This document shows, piece after piece, positions 20,408 to 33,468 of a stretch of 64,000 bases of DNA; the first letter of the stretch is position 1, and each line of letters begins with the position of its first letter. This stretch comes from Hippasteria phrygiana (Eukaryota; Echinodermata; Asteroidea; Valvatida; Goniasteridae): assembly GCA_037893225.1 (NCBI GenBank), contig JAZGUH010000616.1:806001-870000 (forward strand), written 5' to 3'. The notes under the pieces were generated by a model that was given only the letters and a program-made list of their open reading frames with translations, had not been told where the DNA came from and did not search any database. Both the position numbers and the translations under genes were made by a program.

Positions 20408-22416
20408 TTAATTGAATCGTATGCTGTAATTGTGCTCACTCTGAATTCTTTGCCAATCCACATCTGGAGGGATTGCTGACTTGGGTTCCAGTTGCCCTTT
20501 CTTGTACAATGACTTGGCACAGTTGTACAAGTTATATCGTTGTGCCCTACACTTTGCCCTTCGTATTTTATAATGTGTGCTCCTAGCCCGTTGGGAATGA
20601 TATTTTTCTTTTCTGTCCATTTCGGCCAGACTTTTGGCAGCTGCAGATCCTGGCAAAACAGGACAACCTGCAGCTTCACACTTGAGGATGATTGAGTTGG
20701 CATGGCCATTGTTGACAAGGTGAACTGCGCTGTGGTCTCTTGAGAGAGCATTTCTGGAAAAGGTTAGTGTCCCTTTTGGATTAGTACTTGAAAAAGCATG
20801 GTTCATGGACTCTGCTTTTTGTGTACTTGTCCCATATCTGGTTTTTTGCATTGCCTCGTGACCAATTCTCTTCTGAATTTTCAGTAAAAGCAGTTTCTTG
20901 TCAGACTCGAGCATTTTCAGTTTTCCCCTAACATGAACAGGAAGGTAGGGAAATCTGTTATTGCCATTGCAAACCAAGGACCGCTTTTTGCAAAGGTTGT
21001 GGCGACCTTGGTAACATTCGGGAATGGTTGAGGCAGCCTGTTCAGCCATGTCATACATTTGGGCAAAGTTTCTCCCACATTTCTTGAGGATTGCCCCTGC
21101 TTCTGCTTGTACCCTGTGACTTACATCGTCACCTAACCGGTCTTGTATCTTTTTCTTTTCTTTTTTAGTTCTACCAGGCATCATGTCACCACTGAATTTG
21201 GCCCGACTGATTGCTGAACTGAGTGATCGATTTAAGTGAGGTGGGTCAAGAAAGTGTTCTGGCTCGATACCTGCTTTAATTCTCATCTGAGACATAAAAC
21301 CTTTTGCCATACACCCGTCCGCATCGCTTGTTACTCTTTCTGCTAACAAGGGTTCCTTACACTCTAGAAGTTTCTTGGCACATTGAATTCCCCCTTCTCT
21401 TTCATCCCCCATGTTGTAATTTGCTGGGCGTGTAGCACTACAAGAATCTGTGTGCTCGGAACAATTGTTACTGCTGTGTTTGCCTGACATTTGATTTGCA
21501 CATTTGCAGAGTTTATTCTCGTGGTGGTACATTACTACCATTTTTTGGTGGTTACATTCTCACATACTACGTCCCTAGTTTGGGTGGCCGGCACAAATGG
21601 TGTGTTTTTCCCCGACAGTTTCTCAAGGGGTTATTGTATTGTCTATCTAATTCGACAGCAATCGGTTTTTCTCTGTCATAGCCCTGTAATTCTTGAATAC
21701 CTTTGACCAGTTTTCTCTTTTCAGCCATACTTCTAACATTTTCATTGATAATAATGTCCCCACATTTGCTTGCTGTTTTCTGCAGCCCACTGATTGAAGG
21801 AACAGTCGTACCCAATGCTGTCAAAAGTCGTCTTGCTCCTGTGGCTGCAATACCCGTGTTGAGGAGACCAACTTGGAAGGCCATGTTTGGAGTTGCAGTG
21901 CGTCGGCCTCTGCTGACCTGAGGTATCTCTGAGTACAGCTTCTTCCTTCCTGTCGAGAAGTGGCACTTGTTGCATGACAGCACCTCTGAAACAGCAAGGC
22001 CCCGGTGTGTTTCTTGCTCTGCCTGTAGCTGAGGCCAGCCATCCCAGTCAGGATTCGCATGCTGATGGTCCAGGGTAGCTGGAACACTTGTCTCAACTGT
22101 AGTGTTGACATGAACAATTCTGTAGCCGCCTGGGTTCAAGTTGTCGGCTCCTTCCCTCTGGAGTCTGCTTATCGGCGTTATTTCCTAAATTTTCGGTCGC
22201 AGCACCATCAGTTTTATTAGTTCTGGCACCTGGTGGGAAATTGTAGAAAGAACCTCGCTCATCTCTGGGAAAGGCCAGTTGCAATTGTTCATTTGTGGGT
22301 CTGATATAGGAAGATGAAACATCAGCCTTTTCTCTTATCAACTGACATGTCAGACCATTGCCTTTTTTAAAATAGGCTTTTTTCCTCTTAAACATGCCCT
22401 TTCTGTAGCGAACCAT
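20408..22416 (-). CDS. Mutator-like transposase, copy 5
   Basis: Glu form; frame changes as in the reference. Confidence 0.78.
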
Positions 22417-22765
22417 GGTGGACCTTTCAGTTGGTGAGTAATTAGGGTTATGAAGAGTTTTGTTTATTCCATGTCACCATGAACAACAAAAGAATAATGG
22501 TGCACTAACAATAAACATCCACTAAATTAGACTTGCAAAGCTATTGCATTTCATTCAGTGCATGCTTATGTTACTGCTTCCCTGTTGTGCCAATAACCAA
22601 AGGCATTTTCTAAATATGAACTAGTTGGTGAAATGAAAATTATTAAATTCATAAAGCAAGTAAAAATGAATTCGATTTGTGACATTTCTCTTTTCTTCAG
22701 AGTTTTGGCTTATCTTGCCTAATAGTATAGTTTGAAAAAATGTCTGCGCAGTACAATAATGTCAA

Positions 22766-22781
22766 CACTAGTTAACTAGTG
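22766..22781. other. TTAA-centred palindrome, unit 6
   Basis: Unchanged. Confidence 0.75.
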
Positions 22782-23048
22782 CACGCCCCAACCAGTTGAT
22801 TGTTTCAGAACCATTTATAGCCTTTCTCCAATTTGATTTCTGTAATTAATAGCCAACCGGTACCTCTTTCACAGTTTTTGCCCACAAAACCATCGCTGCA
22901 CCGGCTGACTGCTGCGGAGTTTTACCCCCGTACACGTGGCTCCATTCTGACACGGGGCCCACTGTGAACATAAAAACCCAATCACAAACAGATTAGCCTA
23001 TTTGGTTCAGCACTATCGTATATGTATTGTGGCCCTGAAGGGACATCG

Positions 23049-23346
23049 CACTTTTCTGCGCACGTTTTCTGCGCACGTTTTCTGCGCACGTTTTCTGCGC
23101 ACGTTTTCTGCGCACGTTTTCTGCGCACGTTTTCTGCGCACGTTTTCTGCGCACGTTTTCTGCGCACGTTTTCTGCGCACGTTTTCTGCGCACATTTTCT
23201 GCGCACATTTTCTGCGCACATTTTCTGCGCACATTTTCTGCGCACATTTTCTGCGCACATTTTCTGCGCACATTTTCTGCGCACATTTTCTGCGCACATT
23301 TTCTGCGCACATTTTCTGCGCACATTTTCTGCGCACATTTTCTGCG
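23049..23346. repeat. 13-bp minisatellite, 23 copies
   Basis: A 12-bp first copy lacking the G/A base, then ten CACG and twelve CACA; 298 bp. Confidence 0.97.
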
Positions 23347-24254
23347 ACGATAATTATGACTTCTATCAGGGTGCACGCCACTAAATCTGTGAAAATCACT
23401 GCGCGCGAGCTCATTAATATTTTGTGATCCCTCCAGTAATTTTAAATAAGAGGTCCCTGGGGCCTATAAATTGGACTGATTGTAGAAATATTTGTGGAAA
23501 TCAAGAATTGGTGACCCGTGGCTTCCAACTCGGGGGATTCCGTTCACAAAAAATGACCAATACGTGGGTCTATTTGGCATAGAGGCGGGGGGGGTGGGGC
23601 TACATTTAGACCTGGGCCCAGAGATGGGCCACCATTTTAGGGGTGGTTTGTGGGGAGGGGAGTATAAAAAAAAAAATTCCTTCAACACTCATAAATTTGA
23701 AAAGAAAATTATTCTAGGAGTCTTAATCTTTAATTTCCAGTGAAAAAAATATTGCCACCTTACTCCTGAGCGTCACTAGGCGGCGCTCTTTCGTTCTATT
23801 TTTGTGTTGGTACGGTTACAATGAGCGCCGTATTAATAGTGGAGTGGAACCATTGGAACCCATATGAAGCAAACATGGCGGCGCCCATATGTCAAGTGTA
23901 CTCGCCAAAAATAGGTATGTTTCATGTTTTGAACTATGAAATCTCACAGAAAACACAGTAATGATTACACACATGATAGAGAACAAAATGGGTTCTGTCT
24001 TTCTTTTCTTTTTTTGCTCTCGCTGTCTTTTTATTCACATACACATTTCAGATGCCTATCCGCCATGTTATCAACATGTTTACAAGATATAGGTTGCGCT
24101 GAGGCTCATAAATTTACACGTGCTTTTTTGTTACTGAAAATTAAAGACTTTTGTTGGACAAGTAAGTAGTTATTCTGCATTGTTTCACCCAATATTTAGA
24201 CTGAGATGTATATATATTTATTTTTATTTGTAGCATGCCCAGGCTAGGGCCATC

Positions 24255-24737
24255 ATGACTGCTGGAGAAAACTGTTGTGTTGACCAATGCCATGGTAGCA
24301 AAGGTAAGTTGACCTCACGCACTCGGTCTGTATTGTTTGTTATGCAGATTTCTTAAACCATAGCAAAATGGATTCCAATCTGGAAGGCCTCAATTAAAGG
24401 CAAGATTTTAGGAAAGACTGTACACAGAGGCAGACAAAATTGTAGAATATGGACAGGATATGTCCAGCAGAAATATGGCATTATTAATGTTGTCATGCCT
24501 GGCTCAAAATCAAATTCACGCACAAGGATGCGTGTGCACAGGTTGACTTACATTGTTTATTCTGGAGTCCTTGATCTTCCCCGGGGGTATGATGTCAGTC
24601 ACCTGTGCCACAACTCCTTGTGTGTGAATTTTGATCACCTGTCACTTGAGCCACATGCCATCAACACTGCAAGATCTCGTTGTAAGAGATGCCGTTTGTG
24701 TTCGGGCCATGGCCCATACAAGGACTGTCTTCTTTAA
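24255..24737 (+). CDS. His-Cys box endonuclease, copy 6
   Basis: Intron 24304-24363; intact although the partner transposase in this unit is broken. Confidence 0.84.
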
Positions 24738-24836
24738 AATGTAATTAAGGAGAACTTTTTTGCTCACCATTAAGTTTGATAACTGAAATTGCTCACCATT
24801 TTTTGATGCTACACTTTTTGCTTTAATAATTCATTT

Positions 24837-26855
24837 TTAATTGAATCGTATGCTGTAATTGTGCTCACTCTGAATTCTTTGCCAATCCACATCTGGAGGG
24901 ATTGCTGACTTGGGTTCCAGTTGCCCTTTCTTGTACAATGACTTGGCACAGTTGTACAAGTTATATCGTTGTGCCCTACACTTTGCCCTTCGTATTTTAT
25001 AATGTGTGCTCCTAGCCCGTTGGGAATGATATTTTTCTTTTCTGTCCATTTCGGCCAGACTTTTGGCAGCTGCAGATCCTGGCAAAACAGGACAACCTGC
25101 AGCTTCACACTTGAGGATGATTGAGTTGGCATGGCCATTGTTGACAAGGTGAACTGCGCTGTGGTCTCTTGAGAGAGCATTTCTGGAAAAGGTTAGTGTC
25201 CCTTTTGGATTAGTACTTGAAAAAGCATGGTTCATGGACTCTGCTTTTTGTGTACTTGTCCCATATCTGGTTTTTTGCATTGCCTCGTGACCAATTCTCT
25301 TCTGAATTTTCAGTAAAAGCAGTTTCTTGTCAGACTCGAGCATTTTCAGTTTTCCCCTAACATGAACAGGAAGGTAGGGAAATCTGTTATTGCCATTGCA
25401 AACCAAGGACAACCAAGGACCGCTTTTTGCAAAGGTTGTGGCGACCTTGGTAACATTCGGGAATGGTTGAGGCAGCCTGTTCAGCCATGTCATACATTTG
25501 GGCAAAGTTTCTCCCACATTTCTTGAGGATTGCCCCTGCTTCTGCTTGTACCCTGTGACTTACATCGTCACCTAACCGGTCTTGTATCTTTTTCTTTTCT
25601 TTTTTAGTTCTACCAGGCATCATGTCACCACTGAATTTGGCCCGACTGATTGCTGAACTGAGTGATCGATTTAAGTGAGGTGGGTCAAGAAAGTGTTCTG
25701 GCTCGATACCTGCTTTAATTCTCATCTGAGACATAAAACCTTTTGCCATACACCCGTCCGCATCGCTTGTTACTCTTTCTGCTAACAAGGGTTCCTTACA
25801 CTCTAGAAGTTTCTTGGCACATTGAATTCCCCCTTCTCTTTCATCCCCCATGTTGTAATTTGCTGGGCGTGTAGCACTACAAGAATCTGTGTGCTCGGAA
25901 CAATTGTTACTGCTGTGTTTGCCTGACATTTGATTTGCACATTTGCAGAGTTTATTCTCGTGGTGGTACATTACTACCATTTTTTGGTGGTTACATTCTC
26001 ACATACTACGTCCCTAGTTTGGGTGGCCGGCACAAATGGTGTGTTTTTCCCCGACAGTTTCTCAAGGGGTTATTGTATTGTCTATCTAATTCGACAGCAA
26101 TCGGTTTTTCTCTGTCATAGCCCTGTAATTCTTGAATACCTTTGACCAGTTTTCTCTTTTCAGCCATACTTCTAACATTTTCATTGATAATAATGTCCCC
26201 ACATTTGCTTGCTGTTTTCTGCAGCCCACTGATTGAAGGAACAGTCGTACCCAATGCTGTCAAAAGTCGTCTTGCTCCTGTGGCTGCAATACCCGTGTTG
26301 AGGAGACCAACTTGGAAGGCCATGTTTGGAGTTGCAGTGCGTCGGCCTCTGCTGACCTGAGGTATCTCTGAGTACAGCTTCTTCCTTCCTGTCGAGAAGT
26401 GGCACTTGTTGCATGACAGCACCTCTGAAACAGCAAGGCCCCGGTGTGTTTCTTGCTCTGCCTGTAGCTGAGGCCAGCCATCCCAGTCAGGATTCGCATG
26501 CTGATGGTCCAGGGTAGCTGGAACACTTGTCTCAACTGTAGTGTTGACATGAACAATTCTGTAGCCGCCTGGGTTCAAGTTGTCGGCTCCTTCCCTCTGG
26601 AGTCTGCTTATCGGCGTTATTTCCTAAATTTTCGGTCGCAGCACCATCAGTTTTATTAGTTCTGGCACCTGGTGGGAAATTGTAGAAAGAACCTCGCTCA
26701 TCTCTGGGAAAGGCCAGTTGCAATTGTTCATTTGTGGGTCTGATATAGGAAGATGAAACATCAGCCTTTTCTCTTATCAACTGACATGTCAGACCATTGC
26801 CTTTTTTAAAATAGGCTTTTTTCCTCTTAAACATGCCCTTTCTGTAGCGAACCAT
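24837..26855 (-). pseudogene. Mutator-like transposase, copy 6, broken by a 10-bp duplication
   Basis: AACCAAGGAC is tandemly duplicated at 25401-25420, shifting the frame at the conserved LVCNG motif. The upstream frame then ends within a few codons. The third catalytic residue (TQKAES) is left in a separate downstream frame ending at 24837. This comes on top of the three frame changes shared by all copies. Glu form. Confidence 0.85.
25401..25420. repeat. Private 10-bp tandem duplication
   Basis: Two adjacent AACCAAGGAC blocks; the other complete units have one. It looks like replication slippage after the unit was copied. Confidence 0.95.
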
Positions 26856-27204
26856 GGTGGACCTTTCAGTTGGTGAGTAATTAGGGTTATGAAGAGTTTT
26901 GTTTATTCCATGTCACCATGAACAACAAAAGAATAATGGTGCACTAACAATAAACATCCACTAAATTAGACTTGCAAAGCTATTGCATTTCATTCAGTGC
27001 ATGCTTATGTTACTGCTTCCCTGTTGTGCCAATAACCAAAGGCATTTTCTAAATATGAACTAGTTGGTGAAATGAAAATTATTAAATTCATAAAGCAAGT
27101 AAAAATGAATTCGATTTGTGACATTTCTCTTTTCTTCAGAGTTTTGGCTTATCTTGCCTAATAGTATAGTTTGAAAAAATGTCTGCGCAGTACAATAATG
27201 TCAA

Positions 27205-27220
27205 CACTAGTTAACTAGTG
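27205..27220. other. TTAA-centred palindrome, unit 7
   Basis: Unchanged. Confidence 0.75.
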
Positions 27221-27486
27221 CACGCCCCAACCAGTTGATTGTTTCAGAACCATTTATAGCCTTTCTCCAATTTGATTTCTGTAATTAATAGCCAACCGGT
27301 ACCTCTTTCACAGTTTTTGCCCACAAAACCATCGCTGCACCGGCTGACTGCTGCGGAGTTTTACCCCCGTACACGTGGCTCCATTCTGACACGGGCCCAC
27401 TGTGAACATAAAAACCCAATCACAAACAGATTAGCCTATTTGGTTCAGCACTATCGTATATGTATTGTGGCCCTGAAGGGACATCG

Positions 27487-27706
27487 CACTTTTCTGCGCA
27501 CGTTTTCTGCGCACGTTTTCTGCGCACGTTTTCTGCGCACATTTTCTGCGCACATTTTCTGCGCACATTTTCTGCGCACATTTTCTGCGCACATTTTCTG
27601 CGCACATTTTCTGCGCACATTTTCTGCGCACATTTTCTGCGCACATTTTCTGCGCACATTTTCTGCGCACATTTTCTGCGCACATTTTCTGCGCACATTT
27701 TCTGCG
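27487..27706. repeat. 13-bp minisatellite, 17 copies
   Basis: 12-bp start, three CACG, thirteen CACA; 220 bp. Confidence 0.97.
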
Positions 27707-28614
27707 ACGATAATTATGACTTCTATCAGGGTGCACGCCACTAAATCTGTGAAAATCACTGCGCGCGAGCTCATTAATATTTTGTGATCCCTCCAGTAAT
27801 TTTAAATAAGAGGTCCCTGGGGCCTATAAATTGGACTGATTGTAGAAATATTTGTGGAAATCAAGAATTGGTGACCCGTGGCTTCCAACTCGGGGGATTC
27901 CGTTCACAAAAAATGACCAATACGTGGGTCTATTTGGCATAGAGGCGGGGGGGGTGGGGCTACATTTAGACCTGGGCCCAGAGATGGGCCACCATTTTAG
28001 GGGTGGTTTGTGGGGAGGGGAGTATAAAAAAAAAAATTCCTTCAACACTCATAAATTTGAAAAGAAAATTATTCTAGGAGTCTTAATCTTTAATTTCCAG
28101 TGAAAAAAATATTGCCACCTTACTCCTGAGCGTCACTAGGCGGCGCTCTTTCGTTCTATTTTTGTGTTGGTACGGTTACAATGAGCGCCGTATTAATAGT
28201 GGAGTGGAACCATTGGAACCCATATGAAGCAAACATGGCGGCGCCCATATGTCAAGTGTACTCGCCAAAAATAGGTATGTTTCATGTTTTGAACTATGAA
28301 ATCTCACAGAAAACACAGTAATGATTACACACATGATAGAGAACAAAATGGGTTCTGTCTTTCTTTTCTTTTTTTGCTCTCGCTGTCTTTTTATTCACAT
28401 ACACATTTCAGATGCCTATCCGCCATGTTATCAACATGTTTACAAGATATAGGTTGCGCTGAGGCTCATAAATTTACACGTGCTTTTTTGTTACTGAAAA
28501 TTAAAGACTTTTGTTGGACAAGTAAGTAGTTATTCTGCATTGTTTCACCCAATATTTAGACTGAGATGTATATATATTTATTTTTATTTGTAGCATGCCC
28601 AGGCTAGGGCCATC

Positions 28615-29097
28615 ATGACTGCTGGAGAAAACTGTTGTGTTGACCAATGCCATGGTAGCAAAGGTAAGTTGACCTCACGCACTCGGTCTGTATTGTTTGT
28701 TATGCAGATTTCTTAAACCATAGCAAAATGGATTCCAATCTGGAAGGCCTCAATTAAAGGCAAGATTTTAGGAAAGACTGTACACAGAGGCAGACAAAAT
28801 TGTAGAATATGGACAGGATATGTCCAGCAGAAATATGGCATTATTAATGTTGTCATGCCTGGCTCAAAATCAAATTCACGCACAAGGATGCGTGTGCACA
28901 GGTTGACTTACATTGTTTATTCTGGAGTCCTTGATCTTCCCCGGGGGTATGATGTCAGTCACCTGTGCCACAACTCCTTGTGTGTGAATTTTGATCACCT
29001 GTCACTTGAGCCACATGCCATCAACACTGCAAGATCTCGTTGTAAGAGATGCCGTTTGTGTTCGGGCCATGGCCCATACAAGGACTGTCTTCTTTAA
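28615..29097 (+). CDS. His-Cys box endonuclease, copy 7
   Basis: Intron 28664-28723; intact. Confidence 0.84.
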
Positions 29098-29196
29098 AAT
29101 GTAATTAAGGAGAACTTTTTTGCTCACCATTAAGTTTGATAACTGAAATTGCTCACCATTTTTTGATGCTACACTTTTTGCTTTAATAATTCATTT

Positions 29197-31205
29197 TTAA
29201 TTGAATCGTATGCTGTAATTGTGCTCACTCTGAATTCTTTGCCAATCCACATCTGGAGGGATTGCTGACTTGGGTTCCAGTTGCCCTTTCTTGTACAATG
29301 ACTTGGCACAGTTGTACAAGTTATATCGTTGTGCCCTACACTTTGCCCTTCGTATTTTATAATGTGTGCTCCTAGCCCGTTGGGAATGATATTTTTCTTT
29401 TCTGTCCATTTCGGCCAGACTTTTGGCAGCTGCAGATCCTGGCAAAACAGGACAACCTGCAGCTTCACACTTGAGGATGATTGAGTTGGCATGGCCATTG
29501 TTGACAAGGTGAACTGCGCTGTGGTCTCTTGAGAGAGCATTTCTGGAAAAGGTTAGTGTCCCTTTTGGATTAGTACTTGAAAAAGCATGGTTCATGGACT
29601 CTGCTTTTTGTGTACTTGTCCCATATCTGGTTTTTTGCATTGCCTCGTGACCAATTCTCTTCTGAATTTTCAGTAAAAGCAGTTTCTTGTCAGACTCGAG
29701 CATTTTCAGTTTTCCCCTAACATGAACAGGAAGGTAGGGAAATCTGTTATTGCCATTGCAAACCAAGGACCGCTTTTTGCAAAGGTTGTGGCGACCTTGG
29801 TAACATTCGGGAATGGTTGAGGCAGCCTGTTCAGCCATGTCGTACATTTGGGCAAAGTTTCTCCCACATTTCTTGAGGATTGCCCCTGCTTCTGCTTGTA
29901 CCCTGTGACTTACATCGTCACCTAACCGGTCTTGTATCTTTTTCTTTTCTTTTTTAGTTCTACCAGGCATCATGTCACCACTGAATTTGGCCCGACTGAT
30001 TGCTGAACTGAGTGATCGATTTAAGTGAGGTGGGTCAAGAAAGTGTTCTGGCTCGATACCTGCTTTAATTCTCATCTGAGACATAAAACCTTTTGCCATA
30101 CACCCGTCCGCATCGCTTGTTACTCTTTCTGCTAACAAGGGTTCCTTACACTCTAGAAGTTTCTTGGCACATTGAATTCCCCCTTCTCTTTCATCCCCCA
30201 TGTTGTAATTTGCTGGGCGTGTAGCACTACAAGAATCTGTGTGCTCGGAACAATTGTTACTGCTGTGTTTGCCTGACATTTGATTTGCACATTTGCAGAG
30301 TTTATTCTCGTGGTGGTACATTACTACCATTTTTTGGTGGTTACATTCTCACATACTACGTCCCTAGTTTGGGTGGCCGGCACAAATGGTGTGTTTTTCC
30401 CCGACAGTTTCTCAAGGGGTTATTGTATTGTCTATCTAATTCGACAGCAATCGGTTTTTCTCTGTCATAGCCCTGTAATTCTTGAATACCTTTGACCAGT
30501 TTTCTCTTTTCAGCCATACTTCTAACATTTTCATTGATAATAATGTCCCCACATTTGCTTGCTGTTTTCTGCAGCCCACTGATTGAAGGAACAGTCGTAC
30601 CCAATGCTGTCAAAAGTCGTCTTGCTCCTGTGGCTGCAATACCCGTGTTGAGGAGACCAACTTGGAAGGCCATGTTTGGAGTTGCAGTGCGTCGGCCTCT
30701 GCTGACCTGAGGTATCTCTGAGTACAGCTTCTTCCTTCCTGTCGAGAAGTGGCACTTGTTGCATGACAGCACCTCTGAAACAGCAAGGCCCCGGTGTGTT
30801 TCTTGCTCTGCCTGTAGCTGAGGCCAGCCATCCCAGTCAGGATTCGCATGCTGATGGTCCAGGGTAGCTGGAACACTTGTCTCAACTGTAGTGTTGACAT
30901 GAACAATTCTGTAGCCGCCTGGGTTCAAGTTGTCGGCTCCTTCCCTCTGGAGTCTGCTTATCGGCGTTATTTCCTAAATTTTCGGTCGCAGCACCATCAG
31001 TTTTATTAGTTCTGGCACCTGGTGGGAAATTGTAGAAAGAACCTCGCTCATCTCTGGGAAAGGCCAGTTGCAATTGTTCATTTGTGGGTCTGATATAGGA
31101 AGATGAAACATCAGCCTTTTCTCTTATCAACTGACATGTCAGACCATTGCCTTTTTTAAAATAGGCTTTTTTCCTCTTAAACATGCCCTTTCTGTAGCGA
31201 ACCAT
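29197..31205 (-). CDS. Mutator-like transposase, copy 7
   Basis: Glu form. The change at 29842 turns a Tyr TAT codon into TAC (silent). Confidence 0.78.
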
Positions 31206-31554
31206 GGTGGACCTTTCAGTTGGTGAGTAATTAGGGTTATGAAGAGTTTTGTTTATTCCATGTCACCATGAACAACAAAAGAATAATGGTGCACTAACAA
31301 TAAACATCCACTAAATTAGACTTGCAAAGCTATTGCATTTCATTCAGTGCATGCTTATGTTACTGCTTCCCTGTTGTGCCAATAACCAAAGGCATTTTCT
31401 AAATATGAACTAGTTGGTGAAATGAAAATTATTAAATTCATAAAGCAAGTAAAAATGAATTCGATTTGTGACATTTCTCTTTTCTTCAGAGTTTTGGCTT
31501 ATCTTGCCTAATAGTATAGTTTGAAAAAATGTCTGCGCAGTACAATAATGTCAA

Positions 31555-31570
31555 CACTAGTTAACTAGTG
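31555..31570. other. TTAA-centred palindrome, unit 8
   Basis: Unchanged. Confidence 0.75.
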
Positions 31571-31836
31571 CACGCCCCAACCAGTTGATTGTTTCAGAAC
31601 CATTTATAGCCTTTCTCCAATTTGATTTCTGTAATTAATAGCCAACCGGTACCTCTTTCACAGTTTTTGCCCACAAAACCATCGCTGCACCGGCTGACTG
31701 CTGCGGAGTTTTACCCCCGTACACGTGGCTCCATTCTGACACGGGCCCACTGTGAACATAAAAACCCAATCACAAACAGATTAGCCTATTTGGTTCAGCA
31801 CTATCGTATATGTATTGTGGCCCTGAAGGGACATCG

Positions 31837-31978
31837 CACTTTTCTGCGCACGTTTTCTGCGCACGTTTTCTGCGCACATTTTCTGCGCACATTTTCTGCG
31901 CACATTTTCTGCGCACATTTTCTGCGCACATTTTCTGCGCACATTTTCTGCGCACATTTTCTGCGCACATTTTCTGCG
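31837..31978. repeat. 13-bp minisatellite, 11 copies
   Basis: 12-bp start, two CACG, eight CACA; 142 bp. Confidence 0.97.
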
Positions 31979-32886
31979 ACGATAATTATGACTTCTATCA
32001 GGGTGCACGCCACTAAATCTGTGAAAATCACTGCGCGCGAGCTCATTAATATTTTGTGATCCCTCCAGTAATTTTAAATAAGAGGTCCCTGGGGCCTATA
32101 AATTGGACTGATTGTAGAAATATTTGTGGAAATCAAGAATTGGTGACCCGTGGCTTCCAACTCGGGGGATTCCGTTCACAAAAAATGACCAATACGTGGG
32201 TCTATTTGGCATAGAGGCGGGGGGGGTGGGGCTACATTTAGACCTGGGCCCAGAGATGGGCCACCATTTTAGGGGTGGTTTGTGGGGAGGGGAGTATAAA
32301 AAAAAAAATTCCTTCAACACTCATAAATTTGAAAAGAAAATTATTCTAGGAGTCTTAATCTTTAATTTCCAGTGAAAAAAATATTGCCACCTTACTCCTG
32401 AGCGTCACTAGGCGGCGCTCTTTCGTTCTATTTTTGTGTTGGTACGGTTACAATGAGCGCCGTATTAATAGTGGAGTGGAACCATTGGAACCCATATGAA
32501 GCAAACATGGCGGCGCCCATATGTCAAGTGTACTCGCCAAAAATAGGTATGTTTCATGTTTTGAACTATGAAATCTCACAGAAAACACAGTAATGATTAC
32601 ACACATGATAGAGAACAAAATGGGTTCTGTCTTTCTTTTCTTTTTTTGCTCTCGCTGTCTTTTTATTCACATACACATTTCAGATGCCTATCCGCCATGT
32701 TATCAACATGTTTACAAGATATAGGTTGCGCTGAGGCTCATAAATTTACACGTGCTTTTTTGTTACTGAAAATTAAAGACTTTTGTTGGACAAGTAAGTA
32801 GTTATTCTGCATTGTTTCACCCAATATTTAGACTGAGATGTATATATATTTATTTTTATTTGTAGCATGCCCAGGCTAGGGCCATC

Positions 32887-33369
32887 ATGACTGCTGGAGA
32901 AAACTGTTGTGTTGACCAATGCCATGGTAGCAAAGGTAAGTTGACCTCACGCACTCGGTCTGTATTGTTTGTTATGCAGATTTCTTAAACCATAGCAAAA
33001 TGGATTCCAATCTGGAAGGCCTCAATTAAAGGCAAGATTTTAGGAAAGACTGTACACAGAGGCAGACAAAATTGTAGAATATGGACAGGATATGTCCAGC
33101 AGAAATATGGCATTATTAATGTTGTCATGCCTGGCTCAAAATCAAATTCACGCACAAGGATGCGTGTGCACAGGTTGACTTACATTGTTTATTCTGGAGT
33201 CCTTGATCTTCCCCGGGGGTATGATGTCAGTCACCTGTGCCACAACTCCTTGTGTGTGAATTTTGATCACCTGTCACTTGAGCCACATGCCATCAACACT
33301 GCAAGATCTCGTTGTAAGAGATGCCGTTTGTGTTCGGGCCATGGCCCATACAAGGACTGTCTTCTTTAA
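32887..33369 (+). CDS. His-Cys box endonuclease, copy 8
   Basis: Intron 32936-32995; intact. Confidence 0.84.
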
Positions 33370-33468
33370 AATGTAATTAAGGAGAACTTTTTTGCTCACC
33401 ATTAAGTTTGATAACTGAAATTGCTCACCATTTTTTGATGCTACACTTTTTGCTTTAATAATTCATTT

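Larger units (their letters stand above)
18504..22765. repeat. Unit 5, complete tandem repeat unit, 4262 bp
   Basis: Ten minisatellite copies, G10 run, Glu form. Last of the left block whose first minisatellite copy is a full 13-mer. Confidence 0.98.
22766..27204. repeat. Unit 6, complete tandem repeat unit, 4439 bp
   Basis: It carries 23 minisatellite copies, an extra G in CACGGGGCCC (about 22955) and a 10-bp tandem duplication in the transposase. First unit with the 12-bp CACTTTTCTGCG start of the minisatellite. G8 run. Confidence 0.98.
27205..31554. repeat. Unit 7, complete tandem repeat unit, 4350 bp
   Basis: 17 minisatellite copies, G8 run, Glu form. It shares the silent GTCGTAC change (29842) only with unit 8. 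Confidence 0.98.
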
